Below, one piece after another: positions 46,080 to 57,498 of a stretch of DNA of 64,000 nucleotides. The notes under the pieces were generated by a model that was not told the DNA's origin, searched no databases, and worked only from the letters and a program-made list of their open reading frames with translations. The number at the start of each line of letters is the position of its first letter. The first letter of the stretch is position 1. The position numbers and the translations under genes were made by a program. This DNA is from Lactifluus volemus (Eukaryota; Basidiomycota; Agaricomycetes; Russulales; Russulaceae): positions 124,001 through 188,000 of the forward strand of contig WTXI01000033.1 of NCBI GenBank assembly GCA_022376515.1, given 5' to 3'.

Positions 46080-47466
46080 ACTCTATTCAGGTGATCCTGC
46101 AGCTCTTCAATAGTGATGCTCGTTCGTAAAAAAAAAAAAAAAGGGGTGAACATTTGGTCCTCCGCTGATAGGCCCGGGAACAGAGTTGGGACTCGGAGGT
46201 GGGACGCCGATAAGCCACTGTACAGCCTTTGCGACCGATCGGCATCGCTCTCCTTGCAGTCGGGCGCGACAGTGCGTTCCATGACAATGTGTCAGTAGTA
46301 GGTGTGGATGGCCCAAGCGTCATAAACACGAGGCATGTGCACGGGGACCGCTGGCCGGCCAATCCTGGGTTCTCGCATCGGCACTTGACCCATGCAATGA
46401 TGGGCTCAACCCGTGAGTCATATCCCGCCTGTCTCCACATGACCTCGACTTCATCACAAGGAGTTCATCCGTCGGAGTTCATGAGAAAGTGGGATCGCCG
46501 ATTGCAGGCATGGGCCGCTGGAAGACGGGTATCACGGCCGTGAGCGGGTTCTTACATTTCTTTACGTTTCAGAAAAAAGGCAAGGTTTTGGGCAACGGTA
46601 AGGACGCGTTTGGATTTGCAACAAGGGACTCTCCCCATGGCCCGATGCAACTGACCTCAAAGGTCATCATCATTATCGCTACATCGATAGGCTCACATCC
46701 AAATAGGCGGACTCTAAAATTCGTGAAAGGTGAATCGGGGAAAACCGTACCGGAATACTCAAAAAGGAAGGACGGGACACCCAAAAAGGAAGACTGCCAC
46801 GTGCGTTGTATCCAAGCCTCTGGCTCTATTTCAAATTCCGACTCCGAACAAGTGTATTTCTAGCATTTTTGGCCTTTCGATATGGAAGTAGCTATAATGT
46901 ATGTTTGATCTCAGCGCTCAGCGGTGAGGGCATATCACACTAAACGTCATCCCCATTAGTTGTTCGAGTCTGATTGTCAAGAGGGATGGCGTTATTGTAC
47001 TTGTAAACTAAAGATTAGAAAGTCTACTGGCCAGTCCGGGTCCAAATGTCCAGCAGCTGTGCTCCAGCCATCACTTCATGTCATTTTAGCTTTGGGGCCA
47101 GCCACTAGAGTGGACTTCACATTATTGACGTGACGTTAGTGGTGAAAGCCCGTGAGATGGCGTGGCGGCGAGGTGGGCACCTCGGCAGTAGCAGATGTAG
47201 AGGTGACGAGGGCAAGTGAATCACGGACGGGAGGGCAGAGAGGATTCAGAGCCGGTGCCAGTGCAGGCTCTAGACAGATGAAACGCCTGCCAGTGTGAAC
47301 GAGGTGGACTATACACTAGCGAAATGGAAGGCGCGTTCACAGGAGGTCTCAACCACTACTGACATGTCTGCTATATTCAAATACATTCCAAATGGGTACA
47401 TCGGTAACTTGAATAATATCTTCAAGTTATTAATAATTATAAATTCGTGCCTTTCAATTTTTCATA
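46080..47466. repeat. Large segment shared with 61700-63466
   Basis: Blocks near 46270-46360, 46440-46630 and 46890-47340 match 61700-61790, 62460-62640 and 62690-63260 in the same order and orientation. Both lead into a cupredoxin upstream region. It contains an A-run at 46129-46142. Short frames exist, but none is preserved between the two copies, so I call no gene. Confidence 0.65.
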
Positions 47467-48035
47467 CTAAATTTGACTAAATTGAATGTCCATTGGACCC
47501 AATTGCTCTGTAGTATACATGGACTCAGAAATGCAAAAAGGTCGAGAGAAATCAAAGTAGTTCTACAGAGCTTACTAACGGTTAGCCTTTAGTGACCGTT
47601 CCGTTCTACATAGTAAGTTACGTAATATGATGTTATGCGACCCTAACTCGGCCATCTCGCGATCGCGTCACTTGCATAGCCATAGAGCGCTCAGACTGAC
47701 TTTGCGACATCATCCCTTGCTCAAAGGGTATACGACTTATAATATGCCGTGCACCAGAGTCTGTCACCGATCCTCGATCATTCCTCGCATTTATGGCTCA
47801 CCCTGAGGCTGTTTTTTACGCAGTCGTGTACTTATCGGGTATCTCGGATGTACAATCCACTGGCAGATCGACTTCACGTTTCTGAGACACAGTGATGCTT
47901 AATGAAATTTCTTCCAAGCCCCGGCCTCTCGCTATAAATACCCTCTGGTCGACAGATGCTGGCTGTACGAACCTGAATCCCCTTCTCCTATTCTAAAGTC
48001 CAGTTGTCTTTTGTCTTTTCGTCTTTTTTACAAAC

Positions 48036-48898
48036 ATGTTTTTCCGTTCTCTGGCCTTGCTCAGCACAGTCGCGGCTCTCTTCTCTTCAAACATTGCCGT
48101 TTCCGCTTACCCAACTACCAGTGGTAAAGTATGGCGTGTCACCGTTGGCAACGCCACTGGTGGGACCATCTTCAACCCTAATTACATTGTTAGCAAATGT
48201 TTCCACTTCACTCATACCTACTCGCTCTGACCATATCTTGTTCAGAATGCGTCACCCGGAGATAGGGTCGAGTTCACTTTCAATCCAAAGAACCACTCCG
48301 TGACCCAATCCTCATTTGCGAATCCATGCACCCACCTCAACAATGGATTCGACGCTGGCTTGTACGTTCACCCCTTCCCAGACCTTCTCGGATCTCGTTG
48401 TATATTGACAGGATCTGCATAGCCACCCCGTAGCTAATGCCTCCTCCTGGGATCTCCCGACGTTCTCTATCACCGTGAACGACGTACGAATCCACGTACT
48501 TTCTTTCAGGTCTCTCCATGACTAATTTATACTACTAGACGAAACCTGTCTGGGTTTATTGTCGGCAAGCGGAGAACACGGCTGGGAGCCACTGCGGCAA
48601 AGGAATGGTGTTCGGGCTGAATCCTGGAGCAGAAGGGTCAAATAACTCGTTCTCACTCTTCCAGCAGGCTGCATTGAAAATTGGACAGCAGTTGGTCGCG
48701 TCCGCCTCTTCAGCGAGCGTAGCATCGACTGCCAGCGCTACACATACGACAATTCAGGCTGCTGCAAGTTCAAGCAAGAGCTCAAGCTGGAGTGACCATT
48801 ACGATAGCTGGAACCACGAGGACGACGACGACGACAGCTGGAGCTACGATGACGATGATAGCTACGACAACGACCACAAGTGGAGGAGGGATTATTGA
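48036..48898 (+). CDS. Secreted cupredoxin-like protein, copy 2
   Basis: Exons 48036-48188, 48246-48361, 48423-48483 and 48539-48898 give 229 residues. Splice sites, signal peptide and the His/Cys/His/Met copper ligand set match copy 1 at 32783-33640. Most differences are in the tail, where an added KSS and extra Asp residues lengthen the Asp/Trp/Tyr/His-rich end. The TATA box is at 47933-47940. Intron 3 is shorter by about 10 nt than in copy 1. The pairing with a downstream DUF6535 gene is the same as for copy 1. Confidence 0.88.
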
Positions 48899-49553
48899 AC
48901 GCCTTAATGTTCCGCTCTTTTTTTAGGAATGGTTTTCGGTTTCATGCCACGACACGAACAGTTTATTTATCTCAGCGGATCTTAATGATGCCTCAGGACA
49001 TTCACTTATTCATGAGGCTCAACGCCGAGTTGAGCCTCATCGTAATTAACGGACATTGTTACGATGTTACGACTTAGCCATTAACGCGGACACTTTTTTT
49101 ATTACATGTTGTCAGCAGAGTGCTCCGACCGATGCATATGCGTCCCCTAAGCATGTAAAGGAGGCTGGCGCCCAAAGACGAAACCGGAGGTCTTGAAATT
49201 AGCATCTCCGCTGCCGAATTGACGACAATCCACCGTTTTGTGATCAAGTTAGGTCATTTGTCATGGCGATCGTGCAGTGGATGGCTGTGACACATGACGA
49301 CATGTCAGTCGAGTTTAAGATGGCCAATACGCTGCTCGCAGATCGAGCATCAAGCTCTTCATCAAGTCCCACGGTGAGAACGTGTATCATGAGCTCCCTT
49401 CGGCCCATCTTACCGACTTCACCGGTTTCGCATCCCGCGGACCCGAGGAATAAAATAGTTAAAACTACGTGACTCTCTAGTGGGATTGCCGCCGACCACC
49501 TGCACGTCCTGCACCGGCCACGTCATCATCTAACTCTAGCTTCTAATGTGGCA
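48899..49553. repeat. Cupredoxin 3' flank and DUF6535 copy 6 promoter
   Basis: Matches 33641-34851 apart from the 600-bp insertion. Contains a short stretch ATTAGCATCTCCGCTG shared with 34541 and, at 49466, TACGTGACTCT, a one-base variant of the E-box found before the other copies. No gene is seen. Confidence 0.65.
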
Positions 49554-52351
49554 ATGTCCCAACCTACTAATCTAGTCGTCGACGTGGAGGACAATGCAAG
49601 GGAGAGAGTAGAGACAAGTACGTCACGGTCATCCCCAGGCCATTCTCTTTTCCTAACCTCATGTTTCTCATGGCCCACAGACAGAGATCCCAATATCCCT
49701 CAATCAGCACAACTTCAATCATCACGGGATAAGTCCAACTTTTCCGATGGATCGGGTCCACTTTTCAACATGTACGTGGAAAGGGCAGAGAAGGAGGACA
49801 AGGAACAGGCCGATCGATGGCAGAAGGATGCAGACGGTATCCTTATCTTTGTTAGTATTTATATTGGTCTCCACACAAGTGAGTGTAGTGATGATGAAAT
49901 TCATAGACCGGATTATTCTCTGCTGCAGTTGCAGCATTGGGCGCGGTGTCCATCCAAGACTTGAGGCCAAATCCACAGGATACCACCGCATTCTATGTTG
50001 GACAGATCTACCAGCTACTCGCTGACCCGAACATATCCCGTACATCCATCCTTGCAACTCCAGCTCAACCTCCCCCATTCTCTCCACCAACATATGCAAT
50101 CTGGGTCAACTCACTTTGGTTCCTGAGCTTGGTCATCAGCCTTACATGTGCGCTTTTGGCGACATTGTTACAACAATGGGCGCGCCGGTATATCACAGTC
50201 ACTCACCTACCACGATACAGTCCACACAACCGAGCCCGGATCCGTGCTTTTTTTGCAGATGGGGTGGAAAGGCTTCATCTCCCTGGGGCGGTCGAAACGT
50301 TGCCCACATTGCTACATCTTTCCCTATTCCTCTTCTTTTTCGGTCTCCTGATCTTCTTATTTAACACCAATCACACTGCCTTCAGTCTCGTTGCTTGGTG
50401 GATCGGACTTTCTGGAGGACTATACGGGTGTATCACGTTGATGCCGATCTTCTGTCACGACAGCCCATATTATGCACCTCTTTCTTCGACAGCTTGGTTC
50501 CTATATAATGGAATCATTTATGGTTTCCTCTATCTCTGGGGTTTGTCCTGCCGGCACGTTTATCCTAACGTCCGCCTCGCAACCTGGGAACTCATTTTGG
50601 ACCTGTCGACGACCTTTCACGACCGGACCCTGTTGGGCATAGTGAAGACAGCTCAAGAAAGCGCAAGGAGATCGTCAGAGAAAATCGACGCACATATTTT
50701 GAAATGGATATTCGACTCTCTGGACGAAGACCACGAAGTGGAACAATTCTGCGAGGGCATCCCTGGCTTCTGTAGCTCAAAAGTGGTCAAGGAGCCTAAA
50801 GAAGTCCTTGCCAAACTGGATGGATGGGCTTTGAACTCGGTTTTCCGTGGATTCCTGGGTCGTACTTGCTCATCTAGTTTGCTCTCTGAGAGAGAGAAAG
50901 AGAGGCGGATCATACTCTGCATGAAGACCGTCGATGTACTTGACCTTCAGTTCCCAAGTTCAAGTATTTTTATACGATTTGCTGACGAAGACGACATCGA
51001 TCAAGTGTTTCAGTCTGTTCGAATGGGGCACTCACTCAGAAGCCGATGCTGTAGCAGCGATCACGATACCTCTTTCCCTGCGAAATCGATGGTTGCTGGG
51101 ATCGTTGCAAGAGTACCAGAGCGCGATGACCGTTGGAAGGCGCTCGTTAAGGCTCACTTAGGCATATCGGATGATGTGCTCCAGGACTACCTCGCACATG
51201 GTGACAGCGTGTTACTTGCCAACCTAATCTACTTCATCCGCCAGTACCTTCGCTGCGATATGGACGACTACCTCACCCACCCTTACCGTATTGTGGAAAT
51301 GATTTCCAAATTCGACATTCAAAATACCCTTCCTGGACTGAGGCACGACTTCTGTGCCTTGTGGAACAAAATCACTCGAGAAGCGCACCGTCACGGTGAC
51401 AGTGGTCGGTCTTTTATCCTTCCTACTGGTATTCTCCGGCCCATTCGGCATGTTTATATCTCATTACATCAAGGCACCGATTCTGCCCCGACAGCCTTCG
51501 ATGCCAACACTTCTGATTTCTCTGACATTCTCCGCTGGGCATCCTCGTACCCATTGTGCAAAATTACTGATCACCATCCTACCATCAATTCACCCTCTTC
51601 CCACAACCTCGAAGCCATTCTGAACTGCAACACTCCTACAGCTCCTGACGTAACTCCAGATTATAGCCGCATACATCTCAACGAACACACATCTCGGCAG
51701 GATAATCATTCTCCACCAGTCAGTGTCGGACATGACGATCCTACGACTACACCCGACCTAGCCACCGCCATCGCGACAGAAACTCACACTGATACCCCAA
51801 TTATCTCGCCCATGGCCAACTCAGAGTCTCATCCTCGACCCGCCACCGTCACGGCAGCCTCGACAACACATTCTCCATTATCCCCCACCCTCCCATCTAG
51901 TAGTACCGTCGCTCCGCAGTACAACACATTGGAAGATTTTGATCTTGTCCCTGATTCGATTGTACCCGAGATTCCACCATTATCTTCGTTAGATCCAGTT
52001 CCGAGCGAGATGCTTCCTGTGGACCCATTGACCTTTCTCACATCCCAAGTCGACCAAATCATCTCTCGTCCAGGATCCCTGAGGCAAAGCTCAGTCTCAG
52101 CAATCCTTTCCATGGCAGCTCCCCGGCAGGACTCGGAGACCTCCATATCACGAGCGGAGTTAGCACCGATTGATGCACGGTTCAATGCCGATGACGATTC
52201 CCGGACTCGAGAGCTTTCTAGTATCGTGGACTCGGAGGCCTTGCAACAGCCAGACGAGCAAGCGTTGCCCGTCCGTGACATGGACTTGGATCCTGTGGGG
52301 CATTCGTTCGACACATCACCCTCTTCTTCCAGCAATGATTTTTCACCGTAG
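49554..52351 (+). CDS. DUF6535 membrane protein, copy 6 (B type, longest)
   Basis: Exons 49554-49617, 49681-49850 and 49907-52351 give 892 residues, the longest of the array. The DUF6535 signature and four membrane segments are as in the other copies. The variable cassette (YLWGLSCRHVYPNVRLATW) is at 50507-50625. Two further variable stretches are FPSSSIFIRFADEDDIDQVF and RCDMDDYLTHPY. The C-terminus runs past the DPV end of copies 2, 4 and 7 into GHSFDTSPSSSSNDFSP. The relic downstream of A-type copies has a similar HSFET, so the long end is probably ancestral. Confidence 0.9.
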
Positions 52352-53720
52352 TTGAGTATTTGTAAGTTGTCTTGTCTCTGAGAGCTTTATCAAAACTCAA
52401 TGTGACTGCAGATGACGATTGAGAATTCAGCTCCAAGTTGGGTGTGACCAAGTTGACATTCCTATAGTAGATAGTACGGAATGTTACGGATATTAGTTTT
52501 GAGCTCAACCACGGCGGCTCGGCTTTCAACTCCTCACTAGTTCATCTGTAATATTGGTATTTATCTTTTCATGGCACGACCTTCTATGTTCCTCCCGTAC
52601 GCGTTTTTTTGTGGTACGAATACTCTTGCTTTGCTACGTCTTGTTACTTTTTTGCCAGTTTCGGCGTGCCGGTACCTCCCTTCTGCCTCGAATCGCGGCC
52701 CTCGATATATTCACGACATTGGCCAGACATGCCCAAAGAGCTTTTTTTCTTTACGCAGAGCTCCTTCAGAGACTGGCGCTATGCCAGCGAATCTGCCCAT
52801 TTGCTCATAGATCAACGTACCCGACCCCAGGCCGTCGAAGCTTCTATTTCATCTCCACGATAGTCTAGTACCTCTACATTGCACGCATACCGTTCTATGG
52901 ATTGTCTGCACAGCTTCTACCTCTCAAAGCATTCAAATGCTCATGCCGAGGTTGTATGAGTGCCTAACATACGGGCTTACGTAGCTGTCCCCCGCTTCAT
53001 CGTTGATGAGACTATTTCCGATACACGGTGTTGGTGTTTGCTGGGGAATCCCAAATCGGAGGGGAGAAGGGCTGGCAGCCGAGAACGGCACGCAGCGCGC
53101 AAGGGGACCCTGAGACGGGACTGCCAACGCCCACGGCTCCCTGAGGGCCCGCCGGCGTGGACCACGCCTGCTCCTCGTTGGGGGTGGGCGCCCACAGCCG
53201 CCGTCACGATACCATTCATCTTCTACATATAGACCCTTTTCTTTACCTTAGCATAGTTAGTCCACCCCGAGCACATGGCAAATGCCCACCTCGTGCACAC
53301 TAAGATCGAGCGGCCGTCTTGGCACTAAATTCATTCAGTCCGTAGTACACACACTAGACTACATAAATACCAAAATACGAGACTGGGGGAGCAGCGACGC
53401 GTTCCGCATCTTTTTCTTCGTGTGTGACCTCGCCCTCCGCTCGTTCCGCTCCCGCGCGCGTACTCGTTTCGCCGCGTCTCCACTTTCATTTTCGACACCA
53501 GTGTTGACAAGAAGAAAAAAAACTCAGCTCCTCGGATCTGGAGGACACATTCCCAGAAAAGACGATCGCGGGTTTCAATCTAAGAGAGGAAGGACGGTTC
53601 CCGATCCTCTCCGGTACGTAGGAGGGTCGGATGAGACGCCTGCGTGTTGGCTGCTGGTAGTCTGGTATCAGCCGGTGATATCTGTATTGATGCGCTTTCT
53701 TCAAGTTGATGAGATCGCGC
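52352..53720 (+). repeat. Diverged B-type 3' flank with a GC-rich inset
   Basis: 52352-52760 and 53500-53680 are diverged relatives of 31612-32205 (3'-UTR intron donor at 52362). Between them, 53050-53210 is markedly GC-rich compared with its surroundings and has no counterpart in the other flanks. I cannot assign it to a gene. Confidence 0.5.
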
Positions 53721-54399
53721 TGTAGTTCCTTCGGATCTTTGTTTTCTTTGCTATCTTTTTTCAAGTTGTTTCTCTTCTCCCACGTCGGCCTGTCGTGTCC
53801 ATACTAGTAGCCGAATAGCCAGAGGTTAGTTACTAGGGTGTTCGTGCTTCCCGCACCTTGGCCCGGAAATGGTAGAAACTCTTGAGACTGATACTTAATA
53901 TATTTTTAGCGTGTATCCTTTTCAAGGTCTGCCGCCAAGTCACGAAAAACCGACCCGTGCAGTCTCCGCCCGGCAGCGGTACGCTTTGAAGAACACATCA
54001 CGAAAGCTTCCGTGGTGCAAGGTGGAACCAATAATTCGTCTGCAGTCGATAGTGGCAACTGGGGTCCATACTGAAGTCCCATTACTGGCTACTCGTTGGC
54101 TACAGCGAGTCAGCGACACTCATACTATGGTCTGTCCTCCTGTGCGATTTTCACATTCAATGGAAGTTTTTAGTACTATGGCCAAGACTTGCTTTGCACT
54201 TCGCAGCCACTCGTAAAATAGTCTTTGCGTTAGAGTAGGGATTAGGGACAACCAGGTGAGATGACAGGCGTGGGAAGCGTAGCGGAACCATTGGACAGTT
54301 TACCCGACGCTGAGATAAGCACAGACAACGGACTGAGTCGAGGCAGCGCCGGACCCCCCAGCGTTAGTGGCGACAGCTGCTTTCAATTGTGACATGTTT
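53721..54399. other. Gene-poor region, nothing recognised
   Basis: Short frames only, with no domain, signal peptide or repeat that I can support. Confidence 0.4.
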
Positions 54400-54690
54400 C
54401 CTGTCGGGTATCTCCCGCAGACTCGGACTACTAGGGTGAAAGGAGCCTTATTTAGGCGTCCAGTAGCGAGTGAGGCGTGAGCTCTCTCAGTCTCTCTGTG
54501 GCGACGACATGGCAACGACGGTGCTCACTCGTCGCCTGCCCGTTACTATGGACTCGGACTACATCTCACCACCCGAACGGCTTTCCCGCGTCGTGAAAAT
54601 TTGGTTTTTCCCTGATGCGGCTTGCCGTCTCCGGTGAGGACAAGTAACATCATAATCACCCTCTTTTTCAGTTGGACCTGCAAGTAAGCT
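54400..54690 (+). other. Inverted copy of the segment at 23.6-23.9 kb
   Basis: The plus strand holds an open frame from the ATG at 54509 containing VLTRRLPVTMDS and YISPPERLSRVVKIWFFP, matching the minus-strand frame at 23640-23830. The surrounding 100 bp upstream also match but with frame-breaking changes. In this copy a GTGAGG donor follows the frame and a TTTTTCAG acceptor lies about 38 nt later, which hints at an exon of an unknown gene. Confidence 0.45.
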
Positions 54691-55335
54691 TGGCAAAATG
54701 GGAACAGAAGTCAGTTTTCCGCTTAAAACTTGTGAGGTGGCGTGCAACTAAATTTCGGGTCGTTCGTCAAGTAACCTCGTCAATTTGATCTATGTTACGG
54801 TTGTGTTTGATCGTATACGTTCCTCAGCTCAATTTCTCGCTACAGAGTGAGAAGTCACGAACACGCTTTTTTTTTTTTTTTTCAGCATTCTATGCGAACC
54901 CTTAATGTATTTTTTTAACTCCACATTATCAGTGATTCAAAGCACGATTAGAGTGTCCAATGGTTAGTTTACACTAGCATAAGTGACTCATGCCCGACAC
55001 CAGCCAGGAAGAGAAAGTCTACGTAGCAACAACTGAAGATATCGAGGTCATTGTCCTGTGTGATAACCGACGTGATACTGTACTACCAAGTCAAAACAGG
55101 CAATAGAAGATGACATAATCCTAGTCAAGCGCTAGCGTTCAGGCTAGCACTTCGCCTCCGGGTCTCCACGAGTAATTTACTCACGCTTGGTTCCGAGTCA
55201 GTAACCAGCTCAGGCTCATCTTGTCGTGTTGTACGACTACGAACTTATCTCAATTACCTTCCGCATCAAATGGCTATGATTCGCCGCAAACCGATGGTTC
55301 CATTCCTCTGGAATAATAATCACTCGCGATAGTTG
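54691..55335. other. Intergenic region
   Basis: Contains a T-run at 54867-54883 and the promoter of the repeat-containing secreted protein gene. No gene seen. Confidence 0.45.
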
Positions 55336-55343
55336 TATAAAAG
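55336..55343 (+). promoter_or_regulatory. TATA box of the repeat-containing secreted protein gene
   Basis: TATAAAAG lies 70 bp upstream of the ATG at 55406, at a usual distance for a strongly regulated fungal gene. Confidence 0.55.
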
Positions 55344-55405
55344 GCAGGGCCAACAGCAAGAGGGAGGCAATACCAAAAAAACCACAAGTTCCACAACAGC
55401 TCACA

Positions 55406-55903
55406 ATGAAAGCAACTCTCATTTTCTTCGTACTCTCCTCTCTGGCACTTGCTGTGCAAGGCGCCCGATACAAACGCGAAATGGACGTCCAGCATCCCCA
55501 TAATAAAAACAGTACTAGCTCTGTGTCGCCCAGCCTGAGCGAGACGCCGGATATCGTCACGGTGACCGCCACTGTCACCGCTACACCGACCGCCAGCGGT
55601 TCGCCGACCAAGAAAAGTTCTGGAACGCCTGTTTCAATCCACAGCGGTTCCCCGACAGATGGCTGTTCTGGAGTGCATGTTCTGACTCCCAGCGGTTCCC
55701 CGACCAATGGCGGTTCTAGAACGCCTGTTCATACCCCCAGCGGGCACCGGACCAACAGCAGTTCCGGAATGCCTGTTCATACCCCCAGTGGGCACCGGAC
55801 CAACAGCAGTTCCGGAACGCCTGTTCATACCCCCAGCGGGCACCGTACCAACAGCAGTTCTGGAATGCCGACCCACAGCAGTGTTTCCTCCTCACAGGTC
55901 TGA
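55406..55903 (+). CDS. Secreted Ser/Thr/Pro-rich protein with 16-residue repeats
   Basis: A single frame of 165 residues. Residues 1-19 (MKATLIFFVLSSLALAVQG) form a signal peptide, and a KR dibasic site at 23-24 could be cut by Kex2. The rest is Ser/Thr/Gly/Pro-rich and probably heavily O-glycosylated. Three near-perfect repeats of PVHTPSGHRTNSSSGM/T (48 nt each, about 55718-55866) are preceded by more diverged units of the SGSPT type. The N-glycosylation motif NSS recurs in each repeat. No cysteine-rich domain or GPI signal is clear. It could be a surface or effector-like protein; the function is unknown. The last codons CAG GTC TGA could also be a splice donor, which would change the C-terminus. 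Confidence 0.72.
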   Translation: MKATLIFFVLSSLALAVQGARYKREMDVQHPHNKNSTSSVSPSLSETPDIVTVTATVTATPTASGSPTKKSSGTPVSIHSGSPTDGCSGVHVLTPSGSPTNGGSRTPVHTPSGHRTNSSSGMPVHTPSGHRTNSSSGTPVHTPSGHRTNSSSGMPTHSSVSSSQV

Positions 55904-56620
55904 GGTGAATGAAGGTAAGAGCTTGTTCCTTGCCATGGGCAGCATTTGTGTTTATGTAAGCATCAGCCGCACGATGTAAAGTGCGACTCGGACGCGCCAC
56001 AAAAAGGCAAGGTAGTAATGTAAAAGGTTCGTGTTCGTGTTTAAGAGGTCGATGCGAGAATTGGAGACGGACATGGGTCGGACGTTTCATCAAGTAACAC
56101 ATTGGCGTATCTTAGAGAATGTCAAATGTAATTCTCGCTCGTTTTGAACCCCGGTGTGACGGTGTCCTATAAGCCTTGAGATACTGTAAAGACTTTTGAA
56201 TACATTCTCGTATGAGGCATCGACTTTTACTTTCACTCTCGCTTGCCGCGTTCTCCCACTTGTCCGGACTCGGAGTTCTCAATAATCTGTTGAGATCGAC
56301 CCCTCTGAGCGCTTCAAAATTGGCAGTTTGCCACCTGGCTTCGGAAGTACTAGACGTGTGGAAAGGAAAGATGAAACCTCTCGATGTTTCAGCCAAGTAA
56401 AGGAGGCTCTCTGAGGACAAGGGGAGACACATAGGACACAGCATCTGGATCGAGTGGCCTTCCTCGATTTGAGGTGTCTGTCGGATCTTATACTGTATTC
56501 AGTTTCCCAACCCGAAAACAGTAGCCTCTCGTACCCCCTGCAAAGTGTAACTCAAATTTGGATTAAGAATATACAAAAGCGATAGAACCGTCCCGTATTT
56601 CACCGACTTTGTTCAATCAG
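55904..56620. other. Intergenic region with one doubtful short frame
   Basis: A 62-codon plus-strand frame at 56212-56400 begins with a signal-peptide-like MRHRLLLSLSLAAFSHLSGL but has no homolog known to me and no promoter signal. I do not call it as a gene. The rest is featureless. Confidence 0.4.
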
Positions 56621-56629
56621 ATGAGCACC

Positions 56630-57330
56630 ATGCTGACACTGCTGCCTCGAGCAGAAGCACGAATGACTGGCCCTCAGGACTATGCTGCCCTGATGCGCTG
56701 GGCGATGAGAATGTCTCAGGGTCAACCCCCAACCTTCCTTGATCATCGATGCGGCTAGGAGAGCAGTCGAGGACGTATCAGCGAATGAGGCTGGCCGGTC
56801 TATGTAGTTCAAGACTGTCCCATTAGCTTTTGCGGAACGTACAGAAATTCTTTCAGAATTTTGTTTCTCATTGAAAGAACAACAAAAGGCACACCTGGAA
56901 CTGCCACACGCCATCCAACGTCTCCCGCACCCATTTGATCCGATGATCCTGTTGCAGAGTCATGACCGCAATGCAAGACTGCTCGATTGTCGCCAACAGT
57001 CGAGGTGCACCTGAAACTGCCCACACCGGCCAATGTTGTGTCGGATTCATCTCTTCACCCGGCGGAGTGTACCACCACAGACCGACATCCGCACCGAGCG
57101 GCAATTCTTGAGACCTCACCTGGGCACCTGGCCCTCTCACTATGACATCATGAGTAGCGTGGAAATAGGGGAGAGCGGAGACAGCCTGAAAACATTCAAG
57201 TTGGCCATGGATGGATGACAAACTTGAGAAGGCCTCTTGACGCGCAACGAACGTACGGCTAGGTTCCCGTCTAGGATAGTACCCGCAGCGCTACGTGAGG
57301 TACCAATACCTAACTGCGCACTACTGTGGC
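56630..57330 (-). pseudogene. Relic of six-hairpin glycosidase with adjoining segment
   Basis: On the minus strand, NGTVLNYIDRPASFADTSST and ALLAAS are followed directly by sequence that belongs further on in the intact gene, so the middle of exon 5 is deleted. Upstream fragments include ADVGLWWYTPPGEE, APRLLATIEQSCIAVMTLQQ and WVRETLDGVW. Frames change between the parts. The dispersed segment (about 57160-57330) follows. Confidence 0.78.
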
Positions 57331-57498
57331 GAAGCGCGATCCTAGTCGATTTGCATCGTTCAATTACACAGCCCTTTGCCAGTGTTTGAGTGGTCGCAGG
57401 AATAAAACCACGTGACTCTCTCGGACGTCCTGCACCGGCGACGTCCATCAAGTACAAGCAGGGCGCAGGGTTAGTAACTCCGCTTCACTACGCCCGCC

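Noticed and set aside
46229..46543. 104-codon frame in the shared segment before cupredoxin gene 2
   Set aside because: The frame is not kept in the duplicate at 61.7-62.6 kb, so coding is unlikely.
55634..56102. Minus-strand frames with Cys/Trp/Gly repeats
   Set aside because: They are the complement of the 48-bp repeats of the secreted protein gene.
56212..56400. 62-residue frame with a signal-peptide-like start
   Set aside because: Too short, no promoter signal or homology, and a competing frame on the other strand; kept only as a remark.
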